From contig QANZ01000493.1 in NCBI GenBank assembly GCA_003254925.1, positions 6,374 to 70,373 on the forward strand: 64,000 nt of DNA. Reading direction: 5' to 3'. The DNA is from Chamaecrista fasciculata. Its lineage: Eukaryota; Streptophyta; Magnoliopsida; Fabales; Fabaceae. The notes below the pieces were generated by a model that saw nothing but the letters and a program-made list of their open reading frames with translations, made no database searches and was not told the origin of the DNA. Shown one piece after another: positions 23,818-35,333 of the stretch (positions within the stretch are counted from its first letter, which is position 1; every line of letters begins with the position of its first letter). A program made the translations under genes and the position numbers.

Positions 23818-24145
23818 CTTAATTAGTAAAATACATATTTAATTATGAGTAATAGATTAGTGTTATGAATAAAAGAGGGAGTTTTACCGAAAAAAAAAAA
23901 TAAAAGAGGGAGTTTGTTTGGATTACGAAAACGAAGAAGAGGGATATGTGTGAAATTATTGTTTAAAATGAAATATGTTTAAAAATTTGTTATTGAAAAG
24001 CGGGGATATGTGTGATCTCAGTACAAATGAAGGTCAAATTTGTTCCATATTTATAATATCCGGGTACTGGGCAGGCAAGATATAGTAATTTGAGCTAATA
24101 CTTAAGATGCAAGTGAACGGCTGGCAGTGGCCTATAAATTATATA
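23818..24145. other. AT-rich spacer
   Basis: No gene or clear repeat is recognised. Confidence 0.45.
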
Positions 24146-24775
24146 GGTTAGAGGTTTATTTTGGTTGAAATGTATTTTTTATTGTTCAGTTTGGTTCATT
24201 ATGTTTCAAAATGTTCAAATTGATTCTAAATGTTAACAAAATATTTCATTTTGATCCTAAATGTTAGTAAAATGTTTCATTTTGGTCCTAAATGTTAGTA
24301 AAATGTTTCATTTTGGTCCTAAATGTTAGTAAAATCTTTCATTGTGGTCCTAAATGTTTGTAAAATGTTTCATTTTGGTCCCAAATTATTGAGTTTGGTC
24401 ATATTTCTCTCGTCTCTCATTTCTAGTTCAAAGGACTTGTTAAGAGGAACTCTTAGCTTTGGATTCGTCACATTCGAATTTGAAACGAGAGAGATATGAT
24501 CAACTTTGCTTGTTTGACTATGAAACGAGTATTCTACTTTTAGGATTGATTTGACCTCGTTTGCTGACGAACCCAACTGGATAGATAAAGTACTCTTTGA
24601 GAATAATATGTAGCTCTAAACTCATCACGTTTGAACTTGAAACGAGTCATATTCAATAGTTTGGACCAAAATGAAACATTTTGCCAACATTTAGGACCAA
24701 TTTGAACATTTTGAAATATAATGGACCAAAATGAACATTAGGGCTTACATTTAGGACCAAAATGAACCTTCAACC
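24146..24775. mobile_element. Mutator-like element, same family as 22369-23198
   Basis: The left end GGTTAGAGGTTTATTTTGG and the right end (inverse of GGTTGAAGGTTCATTTTGG) form long TIRs with the same 'TTTCATTTTGGTCCTAAATG' phrases as the element at 22369-23198. The left side has this phrase repeated several times (24240-24390). The core includes a 68-codon minus-strand frame (24370-24576) closely similar to those of the related element. No target duplication is evident, so the ends may have decayed. Confidence 0.65.
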
Positions 24776-25179
24776 AAGAAATAATTAAAGATGTTGTTTT
24801 GTTGAGTTATAAAAAAAAAAAAAAAATTGTTGAGTTTAATTTTATCCTTATCAATTATCATGCTTTTCGGCTTCGCAACCAATTTACAAGACACACTCTT
24901 CCATTCAATTACTTGGGTTGGACATTTTGGCGGCTTTTGAGTTATCAGGTTCATCCTCAACTCCAGAAGCTCTTCCTCTGCAACATTATTATATCTATAG
25001 AAACTCTCTAATTCATTTTAATTTCTTTCCTTTATTAATTTGTTATAGAAATTAAAACAATTTTAATTATTCTGTATCAATTGAATTAATTAATTTGTCT
25101 TTGGCCAAACGCAGCTATAAATTAAAGTTTCGTCTGCATCTTCTTCTTCTCTGTTGAACTCAGCGGCAGTGGTGATGAA
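24776..25179. other. Upstream region of the AVT1-like gene
   Basis: Presumably this is the promoter and 5' leader of the transporter gene. A pyrimidine-rich stretch precedes the ATG (25139-25160). No other gene is recognised. Confidence 0.5.
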
Positions 25180-28171
25180 ATGGCGAAAAACGACGAGGGC
25201 AAAGAGGAAAGAAACTGTGATTTTGTGTTGGATGAGGACGACGACAACGAGAACGAGGATGGCGTGCATGTTAGGCTCGATTGTAGCAAGTTCGTGAGCG
25301 AGAGCAGCGACGACAGTGACCACGACGACGACGACCACCACAATCGTAGAGCAGGAGCTAGGGCTTTCTGTTCTCACCAATGGCCTCAGAGCTACAAGTA
25401 ACTATACACCTAATATTAGAATTAATTAATCGATCAAGTTTAATACATATATATATTTGTAATTAACAACGTTACTTTGTTAATTAATTTGAGAACAGAG
25501 AGAGCACTGATTCGTTCATGGTTCGGCGAGCATCAAGCTTGGCCATTAATGGTTCAAAGAGTGATTTGGATGTAGAAGGAAAGGCCCCATTGCTATGCGA
25601 GCATCATCAGAACGATGTACATGTGGTCAATAATGGAGAATCGGATGGGATCTCGAGAAGACAGTCATCAGTGACGTGTGGGAAAGCTGATTCGTTTCAT
25701 GAAATACCAGCGATTGCATCGGGATGCAGCTTCACTCAAACAGTTTTCAATGGTAACGTCTTTTCTTCCTTCTCATCCATCATATTCTACCCCCTTTTTG
25801 TCTTTAACTCCACTTGCATACATGTGCCCTTCTTTTGTTTTGTTTTCCTCTACTTCATACTCTTCAATCTAATCACTCTCATACTTCATTCAAAACTAAC
25901 ATTATATTGTTTTTCTTTTTATTTTCTTAACACGCCAAGTACAACGAGATCCGACTTTGACGGACTCAAATTCAGAAAACCAAATTAATTTACAACTCTA
26001 ATTCAACACGTTTGCTTATTACTTACCACTCTAATATTACAATACTAGGGAACCAAGATGGAAGTTGATTTTTTTTTTAGTGTAAATGCACTGTATTTTA
26101 CACATATTCCAAAAGTAACGGAAGGAAGATATATATGAAAATGTCACTTAGCTGGCACTGTAATTTGCAGAGGATTCCAATTTCCAAGTCGAACCAAGAT
26201 ATATATGAAGATGTCAATTAGCTGGCATAGCTGTCTCTAAACTGTCCATCAATATTTATTTTGGAACAAATATTGGGTTACTTTTATTTTTGGCCGAAAA
26301 ATATTGGGTTATTTAACTAAACAAATTCTTTCCTCTTTTACTTGAAAATATTTGGTTACTTTCTTAACAAAGTTTGGTGCAGTTTTTCTTTTTTTATATA
26401 AAGTTTGGTGCAGTTAATTTGTTAGCGACTCATAAAGTTCTAAATTTTATTTTCGTTGTCGATATCAAAATTTTATTAATAGATAATTTGTAAGTACGTA
26501 CACATGATGATTGAAGCACTTAAGTTTTTTTATACCAATAAAATAAAATAAAATATATTTTATACTTTTATTTCAAATATTACCTCTGATTTTTATTATT
26601 TATATTCTACCAATAAAATCAACTTCTCTCTTTTGAAATGTATGTATATATATTAATATATATAACCCCATGGAGTACAATGTGATTTTAAGAAATCTAG
26701 TTTCATTATTTATGAAATATAATCAAGAAATCTAAACACGTTTTTCTTTTAAAAAATAATAACCATGAATAATCAAGAAATCTAAACAATTTTTTTTAAT
26801 ATTATATTAGTGGATCATTAAATTAGTTTGTGAAAAACCATGAAGCCACTCATGACAATTCAAATATGAATGGGTCAAAATTTTACCCCACTTAATTAAT
26901 TATGACATAACATTTAAATGTTTGGTTCATAGTTGGTCTATATTGTAATTGAAGGAAATGAATCAACTAAATTATAGTAGCTGAATTATGGTTGAAATAT
27001 CTTTTAATAACCATTGGATGAGTTGAATGATGATTAGACTGTTGACCTGTAGATTGCATCAATGGTGTAGATGTCATAATTCATCATATTTCATCCACCA
27101 TAATTTAGCTGAACTACTCCCCGTAATTGAATTGGGTTGATTTAATGAGTTTGAGTCAATATTGCTAAGCCTAAGCCTAATTTCACCCACTTACCATCCT
27201 CTCAATTGCTAAAATGCAAATACAATTTTTGTGTTACTGATCAATCCCAGAAAGTTACTCTTTATTGAACCTTAGACAACATATCATCTAGAATGGCAAA
27301 CTTCCTTGTTCCTGGGATCTTCCTATATATATATATATACCTCGAATAAGGGTGGAGTATAGTTAAGTAGAATGTCTGTAATGTGACACTGGGATAGACT
27401 CTAAATCCTACAAAGATTTCACATATACATAAGGACTTTTCCATTCTCCAGAGGAATAAAGATCAAACAAGTTCATTTACCTTAGATATATATATTCTTT
27501 GAAGATGGAATTAATGGGTTTGGTGGGCAGGGGTGAACGTGTTGGCTGGAGTTGGGCTTCTTTCAGCTCCTTCTACTCTAAAAGAAGGTGGATGGGCTAG
27601 TTTGGGTGTGCTCTTGATTTTTGCAGTCATATGTTGTTATACTGCTCAGCTTATGAAGCACTGCTTTGAAACCAGACGAGGAATCATTTCCTACCCTGAC
27701 ATTGGCGAAGCTGCTTTTGGAAAATATGGCCGTCTTGCTGTCTCTGTCAGTCCTCCTTCTCTTCCTTAATTTACTTTTTAATCAATTCACTTCTACATCA
27801 TGTTCATATGTTTCACTTTGATCTTTTTCTTGCAGATCTTTTTGTACACTGAATTATATGTAAGTGCACCTCTTCCTCTTTGATCACTTATTTGTGGCAA
27901 ATGAGATGAATGAATGCATAAGATATGTTACTTTTTCATGATTCCAGTCATATTGCGTGGAATTTGTCATCCTCGAAGGAGATAACCTTACTAGGTTGTT
28001 TCCTGGAACATCCTTGAACTTGGGCAGTATCCAACTAGACTCCATACACTTGTTTGGTCTCTTGACTGCACTTATTGTCCTCCCCACTGTTTGGTTGAGG
28101 GATCTTCGCTTTATCTCCTATCTTTCAGGTTCACTTCATTCTTCCCTTCTCACTAATTCTTCAATTTCAAC

Positions 28172-28258
<87 letters not shown>

Positions 28259-29836
28259 ATGCACTTACTGGATCATATACATATAATGCACTTACTGGAT
28301 CCTTTACTTTTGACTCTGCAGCTGGAGGGGTTGTCACAACAGTTTTAATTCTTGTCAGTTTGTTCTTTCTTGGGACTACAGATGGCATCGGATTCCACCA
28401 CACTGCTCCAATTTTGAATTGGAGAGGAATCCCATATGCTATTGGTATCTTTGGGTTCTGCTATTCGGGACACACGGTTCTCCCAAACATATACCAGTCT
28501 ATGGCTGACAAAACTAAATACAGCAAGGCCTTGATAATAAGGTGACAGTGACACAACTCAAGATATGATATCTCATAATTTATATATATAAATCCTTCTT
28601 TCTCTTGCCTCACTCATGAATTTCTCTGTGTATAGTTTTCTCTTGTGCGTTTTAATATATGGAGGTGTTGCAGTCATTGGATTTCTCATGTTTGGTCAAG
28701 ACACTATGTCTCAGATAACACTCAACATGCCACCCAATTCCTTCTTTTCCAAAGTTGCATTGTGGACAACAGTGAGTATCAGAATTTTTAATAGTTTTGC
28801 ATTCTCCTGAACCATTCTGTGTTTTATAATTTCTGTCCCTTGCTCTTGCAGGTGATCAACCCATTCACCAAATATCCTTTTTCTTTTCCCATAAATTACT
28901 TGTTCATAAAAGTGAAATAAATGGACATGGCTTGACCATATTCAGGTGTTGTTCTATTATTTATCCCTTTTCCTTGACAATGAACAAGTATGCTTTACTG
29001 ATGAACCCACTTGCAAGGAGCATAGAGGAGTTGCTACCTGCTGAGATTTCAAGTAGTTACTGGTGTTTCGTGCTTCTAAGAACATTACTAGTTGTATCTA
29101 CAGTTTGTGTCGCTTTTGTGGTTCCTTTCTTTGGTAAGTCTTACATTTTGTCTCTCTAATATATGTTTCATTCTATTCACAATTAATTCACATATTCTTA
29201 AATAACTTTAGACCAGTCAACGGATAGATAGATGCATATAATAAATTAATATGACTCAACTATAATGTCAGGGCTTGTGATGGCTTTAATTGGTTCTTTC
29301 CTCAGTATACTTGTGGTAAGTTTACCCTTCACTTTAAGTATATATCATAGTCAATATTGTCCGATGATGTTTGCAATATATATATATGTAGTCTTCTTTA
29401 TCAATTATCATCTTTGTTATTTTTTTATGGGTTCAACTATTGTGATTTTCTCCGTTGGATGGTAACTTGTAAGGAATTCACACTAAACTTTGATGTAACA
29501 TGGAATTCTACACTTTGCAGTCAATGATAGTGCCAGCTTTATGCTTTCTGAGAATTGTGGGCAACAAAGCTACAAAAACACAGGTAGCACAGTCTCTGAT
29601 CTTGTGCGCATAATTTAATGCTCTCTCATGAATGAAAATTTTACTTTTTTCTCAATTACTAGGGATATATGATAACGATGCCTTGATTGTATCATTTCCT
29701 GATAAGCTTAAATTAATTATTTTCCCCCTCCTGGCATCATCAGGTTGCTCTGAGTCTTGCCGTTATTGCAGTGGGAATTGTTAGTGCAATCCTTGGAACA
29801 TATTCTTCAATATCCAGAATTGCAGAAAATTACTAA
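25180..29836 (+). CDS. AVT1-type vacuolar amino-acid transporter
   Basis: A member of the amino acid/auxin permease (AAAP) superfamily, AVT1 clade, which moves neutral amino acids across the vacuolar membrane. Twelve exons join to 537 codons: 25180-25397, 25499-25752, 27531-27745, 27836-27859, 27948-28128, 28322-28541, 28636-28771, 28852-28871, 28988-29133, 29272-29315, 29521-29583, 29744-29836. The N-terminus is cytosolic and acidic (Asp/Glu runs, about 17-52), as is usual for AVT1. The membrane domain opens at about residue 150 with SFTQTVFNG and [19 protein letters not shown], the family's TM1 signature. Further landmarks are [59 protein letters not shown], and a C-terminal GTYSSI. Eleven or so membrane segments are expected. 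Intron 2 is long (1.8 kb). Intron 8 lacks GT-AG ends and looks U12-type (separate entry). Confidence 0.93.
25753..27530. other. Intron 2 of the AVT1-like gene
   Basis: AT-rich, 1778 bases. It includes an imperfect direct repeat of about 40 bases with shared core GATATATATGAAAATGTCA (about 26129-26155 and 26200-26225). No inserted gene is seen. Confidence 0.6.
28160..28258. repeat. CATATA hexanucleotide microsatellite
   Basis: About 16 near-perfect copies of CATATA lie within intron 5 of the AVT1-like gene. They are followed by a short duplicated phrase 'aatgcacttactggatc' (28258-28274 and 28285-28301). Likely variable in length between individuals. Confidence 0.9.
28872..28987 (+). other. 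Probable U12-type (minor spliceosome) intron 8 of the AVT1-like gene
   Basis: The exon before ends in ...TTC ACC AA and the intron begins ATATCCTTTTT, the U12 AT-class 5' splice-site consensus. Near its 3' end it has TTCCTTGAC (28970-28978), a near-perfect U12 branch-site motif, 10-11 bases from the deduced 3' end. Continuing the protein as [12 protein letters not shown] requires the intron to end at ...GAACAA (28987), an AT-AA intron. The AT-AC or AT-AG ends just beside it would break the frame. All other introns of the gene are GT-AG. Confidence 0.75.
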
Positions 29837-31299
29837 AACCTTCACTTTTGAGAGGCTCATCTATGCTTTCTTGTGGAAGCTGTTGTAGCGTCGTATTGTT
29901 TGTTTTGCTTTTAGCTTAACTCTTCACTGTATCATTCGTTTTGCTTTCAGTATTGGTTTTAGCTTCTTAGTTACAAGTATGTTTGGCAAGGAGACATGTT
30001 TCTTTGCTTCTAAAAGACTTGCCATTTTAAAATGGTTGAGAGTTGGGACTGAAGGATTTGCTATTTAGTATTTAGTTATTTACTACTTATTAGTAATAGT
30101 AAATGTAATGTAGTTGAATGAAAGATGATATGTTTTGTGGAATGTGAAGGGGTTGTTGAAGTGATTGATTGTCCAGATTTGAGGACATAAAGAGATGGGA
30201 AAGTAATGGAAAAAGACAAAAGATGAGGACGAAAATTGAAATGAAAAGAATGGTGGAGGGAGTTGGGAATGAAGGGAAAGAGTATTCAATAATGGAGACA
30301 TATGGAGATGACACAGCTAGCACGAAGCACAATCTCGTGATCTATAAAGTAAGATCGTGAACATATGCACGCATGACAACACCAAACTGTACTCAAATTA
30401 TTTCACCAATTCATAAATCATTTCTCAAATCTAGTCTTTACAGTACACAATCTGCCTCTCTGCCTGCTGCTGAATATGAATAGTTATATTATTTAATGAT
30501 ATAAGACAAAGGAGTATATATCACATAAACTCAAGGCCAGAAATATATCTTTATTTTTGTGAGCTGTGAGAAATATTAAAAGCAATTATTAACTCTTTAT
30601 ATATATATATATTTGGCACAGTACATATATTCATAAAAGTAATTATTCATTGGTAAGAGATTGATCTAACTCAATTAATATTCAATAGTCTCGATTTCAA
30701 AATTTAAAAATACAATTACAATTAAATATTTAGTTAAAAAACCTTGACATCATTCTACGAGATAAATTCTGTATTATTAGCAGGAATAGATAACAGAATA
30801 ACAGTTGGGACTTGGGCCAAAAAGAAAAAGATAACAGAATAACAGATCCATATGGTAAATTAAAAAAAATAACAGTGACTTTTTCTTAATAATAGAAAGT
30901 GTAGGTGAGTTATGTCTCCGGACTCATCACGGTCCGAGCACATTTCAAGATTCTATAAGCACTTATAAAATTATTTATAGATCATTTATCAATAAGACTG
31001 TTATATCGACAGTAAGAATTAAAATCACGATCTTATAGATTATAAGACAATTCTTTATTAACTTGACCAAATTTTATTGATAAAATATTGACTCTTTATG
31101 TGTCTTTAAATAATTATTTTTTCTTTAAAGAAAAAAAGAAGGCAGACAATTCCAGAAAATAAAATCCAAAATAGAAGGGTAGAGGCAGTGGCATATAGTG
31201 ACTGTGAGCAGTGAGCACACAGTAAAAGGAGGGTCCTTTGCTCCTGTGGGCACTGCCCTATTGCCTATTGAAAAAGAAACAGGCTCCTCCCTCCTCAGT
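29837..31299. other. 3' flank of the AVT1-like gene and intergenic region
   Basis: No gene is recognised. The first ~150 bases are likely transporter 3' untranslated region. Frames at 30083-30360 lie on both strands of a purine-rich stretch and show no known domain. A TA run lies at 30599-30612. Confidence 0.5.
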
Positions 31300-31519
31300 C
31301 ACTACCATTTTCAACAAATATAACCGACCTACCTTCACCTTCATGGCTTCACCTGCATTTTTGTCTTGTACCTCTCAGTTTGCTGAGCTGTGAGTTGTGA
31401 CCCCAGTCACTCTTCTTCTTCGCTTCTTTTCGCTTCTTGTGCCCCTTTCTCACTCCCTCTCACTCCCTCTCTCTCTCTATTTCCCCTTTTCCCTTTCATT
31501 CTCTCTTCGCGTCTCATGC

Positions 31520-31588
31520 ATGGCGTCGTGGCTTTTCAAGAATGTGGCATCGCCAATGACAAGTAGTAGCGGCTGCAACAATTTCTAG
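31520..31588 (+). other. Upstream ORF in the Nudix gene leader (22 codons)
   Basis: An ATG preceded by a long CT-rich leader opens a 22-codon frame beginning MASWLFKN and ending before the main start codon at 31734. If it lies in the mature mRNA it could dampen translation of the Nudix protein. Whether the leader is spliced cannot be told from sequence. Confidence 0.35.
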
Positions 31589-31733
31589 TAACGGGTTGAT
31601 AAAAAAAAACCAATCTTCGATTCTATCTCCCATGGGCGTGAGCATTATGATTCCCCTTGACTTTTAACGTTCTTGTTCTACAATCGGGAGGATTTGCTGT
31701 TTGAAGCAGGAACTTATATATACAAATCCTGAA

Positions 31734-33752
31734 ATGTCTGAATTGGTAGCTCGTACCGGTCGTCAGCATCAGCGTTACGAGGCCGGCTGCCGTCTCGTCG
31801 CCGGGTAGTTATTATCATCATTTTTCTCAGATTCTTGTAATTTGATTTGTTTTTTAACACAGAACCATCTTTACAAGGCGTTTGTGCATTTTCTGCTTCT
31901 TTGGTTTTCCTTTCTTTCGAATATATCTATTAGTACCCTTGGCATTGCCTGCTTATTACTCGAGCACCTTTTTCTGGATTCCCGTCCTCCTTCAAGTAAT
32001 GCAACATTAAGAAAAGAAGGGGGAAAATATACTGTGAGATCCCACTGCAATGAAACGCTAGTTATTATCAAAATTTCCGTGCCACTTTGGATTTCATTTT
32101 TGAAGAGAACAGAGATTTTCTAAGCAGGTATCAATCTGTTGTCGTTAACAGTCAGGTTGATGTTAGGAAGTCTTTAATTGGTTGGTTCAGTGGTCTCTTG
32201 ACTGTTGGATTGGCAGGAAAGATAACAGCAGGAGATTCAGTTGGAGTCTGGCTGGATGAACTCTGCAGGATCTTATTGATTTAGCTTGCAGCATCCATTT
32301 GTTCCATTTGAAAATAAAATTCTAATTATTGGAAAGTTAGCCTTACTTAACCCCCCAATCAAGTTTTATCTTTCCTTAAATTATTAAGAAATTCATCAGT
32401 TGCAACGTGTGTAAGAGATCTGTAATAACTTCCACTAGCAGTTCTGAGATGGAACTAGGCAACACACACTCCGACGCTCATGAATATCGATCCTAAGTTG
32501 GGGTACTTTTAAGTATTATCCGTACATGATTGCTGATAAAATATTGAAATTTTATCGATAAAGTATGAACTGAAAGACCTTCAAAATCTGAGAAGTGCTA
32601 TCAATTCTGATCTACCAAGTGATTAACAGGTGCATTCCTTTTAAGTATAGAAATCTTCCCAAAACCAGTGATGGTGGATCTGAAAATTTTTTGGAGGTTT
32701 TGATGATCAGCTCAGCTAGTGGACCTGGTCTTGTGTTCCCAAAGGTATGTGAGGAAGTAAATATATAACTGATTAATTGTTTGGCCTACCCCCAAATTTG
32801 TTGCTGCCAGATATAGCTTGTATTTACTACTTTATTGAGCAAAATTAAAAACTAAAAAGCTTTCTATGGATAGTTTAGTTGAGTTCTACTTGTACTCATT
32901 ATGATATCACATTGATATTGTATTATTTGCATATTGAAAGGGGGGATGGGAAAATGATGAGACTGTTGAGGAGGCTGCACTTCGAGAAGCTGTTGAAGAG
33001 GCTGGAGTTCGAGGAGAACTATTGGTAATGAAAAACTAATCACTATATAATTTTTCTTAAATATTTATCACAGTATTTAGTTTTTATTGTTGGTGGTCAG
33101 AGGCTGAATGAACTTCATATCCATCAGTCTTGGCTATGATTGGGTTTGTTTTGTGTACTTTCCTGCACATCTGTGACCTGAATATCCATTATAATCTCTT
33201 AGATTTGCTCAAGAGTAAAGTCAATGAAAGTTGCATTGCTTAGTCCATGCTCTGAGGCAGAGTATTTTGCGGATAATTGAGGCATGAAAGTTTGGTTTCC
33301 TTCACAATCATGCCTAACAGATCATGGATTTTTTTTTTCCAAAGATAATGATAACTCTAGAATTTAGTCGAACACATTGCAAAACGGATAGCCAGGATAT
33401 GATTGGAGTACTTGAGGGCTGAGGTCTCTGCTAATTATGGGATTCTTAAGGATTTCTTTTGGAGAGGGAAAATGGAGGGGAAGGGAAATGCAACTTCTTT
33501 TTGGCCATTTTCTTTCATTTTGAATGAAATCTCACTTCTTTTTTCCTCTTATGGTTGAACTGAAGAAATGGATGAGAAGAGAAAAAGGAAAATGTTATAT
33601 CTGAATCTAAATCAAAGAAAAAATTATCTTCCCTTCCCCTTAATTTTCCTCTCCAAAAAAAACCCTAATTGTCCTGGATGATGGGCCATGGGCCATAGAC
33701 CAAACAATGTTAAAGACTTTACCCCTTCCAGCTGCAAAAAAAAAGGGGGGGN

Positions 33753-33815
<63 letters not shown>

Positions 33816-35333
33816 GGAAAGAACACTGTCTCTCTCAGTTGGTTTGGCCCCTCAAGGATAATTAAAATGAATATATTTCTTCCTTTTTCATGAAAAGTAA
33901 GATTTGGAAGCTCTGATAACAAAAAAAAATGCTAAAGTACTCTTGTAACTAAAGGATATTGACTTTTATGTGTTTATAAGAAATCATAAAAAAGAATTAA
34001 TTTTCAATTTTACTTCATAATGATATAATCGTTAACATCATATGTAGGAGTTGAGAAATGAGGAAGAAATGAATTATACATTAAAAGAAAAATAATAATA
34101 ACTAGTAATGGTTTTGTAAGGTATCATCTAAACAGACTAATGAACCAACTTGTAATTTATTTATTTCTTCTGTGTTCTTCTTTTGTTCTTTTTTCTTTTT
34201 TATTATCATCCCTTCATTTACACAACATCCTGTAATGAGAGGAGAAAATTACATTTTATCTCTTATTTTTGTTTCCCCTGTTTTCTCCCACCTGTTGCTG
34301 TTTGCTGCATAACTTTGAACATAATGACTTGACAATTGATCCATGTATATGTTGTATAGTGCATACGCTTTGGCTCCTCGAAACCATATTTTCTTTTTTC
34401 CTGATTGATGTTAATCATTTTAATTAGCGGGCTTCTCATTTGAAAAAGGTAGAGGTAAACAATAACCAAGTCATTGAATTTGTATTACTCTGAAACGTGT
34501 AAAGCACTGTGTCTTCATGCCCATTTCACTGAAACTTAGGAGCATGGACAACAATACTATGACGTGATAAAGTCTAAAAAGTCCAAATACTATTTGATGT
34601 GTTAAATCATGACTATTTCCAGTGTTCCCATTATGTTAGACTTGGATAAACTCATACTTTGAAGTTTGTTTGTCGTTCACAGAAATGAAATAAGTAAGCT
34701 TATTAAATTTGGTGAAGTTGGACACTTTTGTCTCTTTACTCAACTTGTCCCTGGACTTTTCTTTGTTGTAACTGTTCAAATTAAATTTGGGAAGAATGCT
34801 GGCATTTATCCTCCAGTTAACCATAAATCCATAATACATTTCTTCGTTTGGCTTCTCTTAACTGCTGGTTATTGCATCCTTCAGGGACGTAAAATGTGAA
34901 GTTTATTTTTCTAATTTCTTTGTAAAAATTTGAAAGGAAAAAAAGAAGAGCAATATATTGTTGAAGTCAAAATTTTTAACATTATACTAACTCTTCTCAG
35001 TAATGAATGATTTAAGAGGAGTCTTGATTCCAGGAATTTCTGGGGTATTATGAATTCAAGAAAAAGACCCTGCAAGATGAGTGTTGTCCGGAGGGGATAT
35101 GCAAAGCTGCTATGTTTGCTTTGCTTGTGAAAGAGGAGCTGCAGTTTTGGCCAGAACAAAGCACTCGCAAGAGAAGTTGGCTAACCATCCCTGAAGCTGT
35201 AAGTTGTTGCCGACATCAATGGATGAGAAACGTTCTTGAGAAAAGTTTTCTGAAATGGCATGAAGATCTGGTGGTGAATGCCTCAAAGGAGGGGGAGAAC
35301 CATCTTATGCTGCCAGATTCATCACCTCACTGA
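31734..35333 (+). CDS. Nudix hydrolase (plant NUDT12/13/16/17/18-type)
   Basis: It cleaves nucleoside diphosphates linked to another moiety (Nudix family). The exact substrate is not predictable; relatives act on diadenosine or inositol polyphosphates and are often organellar. Four exons, 31734-31804, 32630-32744, 32941-33024 and 35034-35333, join in frame to 189 codons. It starts with RTGRHQQRYEAGCRLVAGCIPFKYR, split by the first intron and typical of this plant clade. The Nudix box matches perfectly: Gly40, five residues, Glu46, seven residues, Arg54-Glu55, Glu58-Glu59, Gly61 (REAVEEAG). It is followed by EFLGYYEF and WLTIPEA. There is no obvious targeting peptide in this model. Intron 3 is 2 kb and contains a poly-G run with an N that is probably an assembly fault. 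Confidence 0.92.
33025..35033. other. Intron 3 of the Nudix gene
   Basis: 2009 bases with no inserted gene recognised. It contains the poly-G tract at 33746-33814. The open frames at 34263-34470 and 34636-34900 have no known domain. Confidence 0.6.
33746..33814. repeat. Poly-G run with an N, likely sequencing or assembly artefact
   Basis: Nearly 70 consecutive Gs broken only by an N at 33752, preceded by a short A run. Such a pure run is very rare in plant DNA and sits inside an otherwise normal intron. I read it as base-calling or gap-filling noise. Confidence 0.7.

Noticed and set aside
28159-28403. Frames coding (Ile-Tyr)n or (Val-Tyr)n runs
   Set aside because: Translation of the CATATA microsatellite in an intron.
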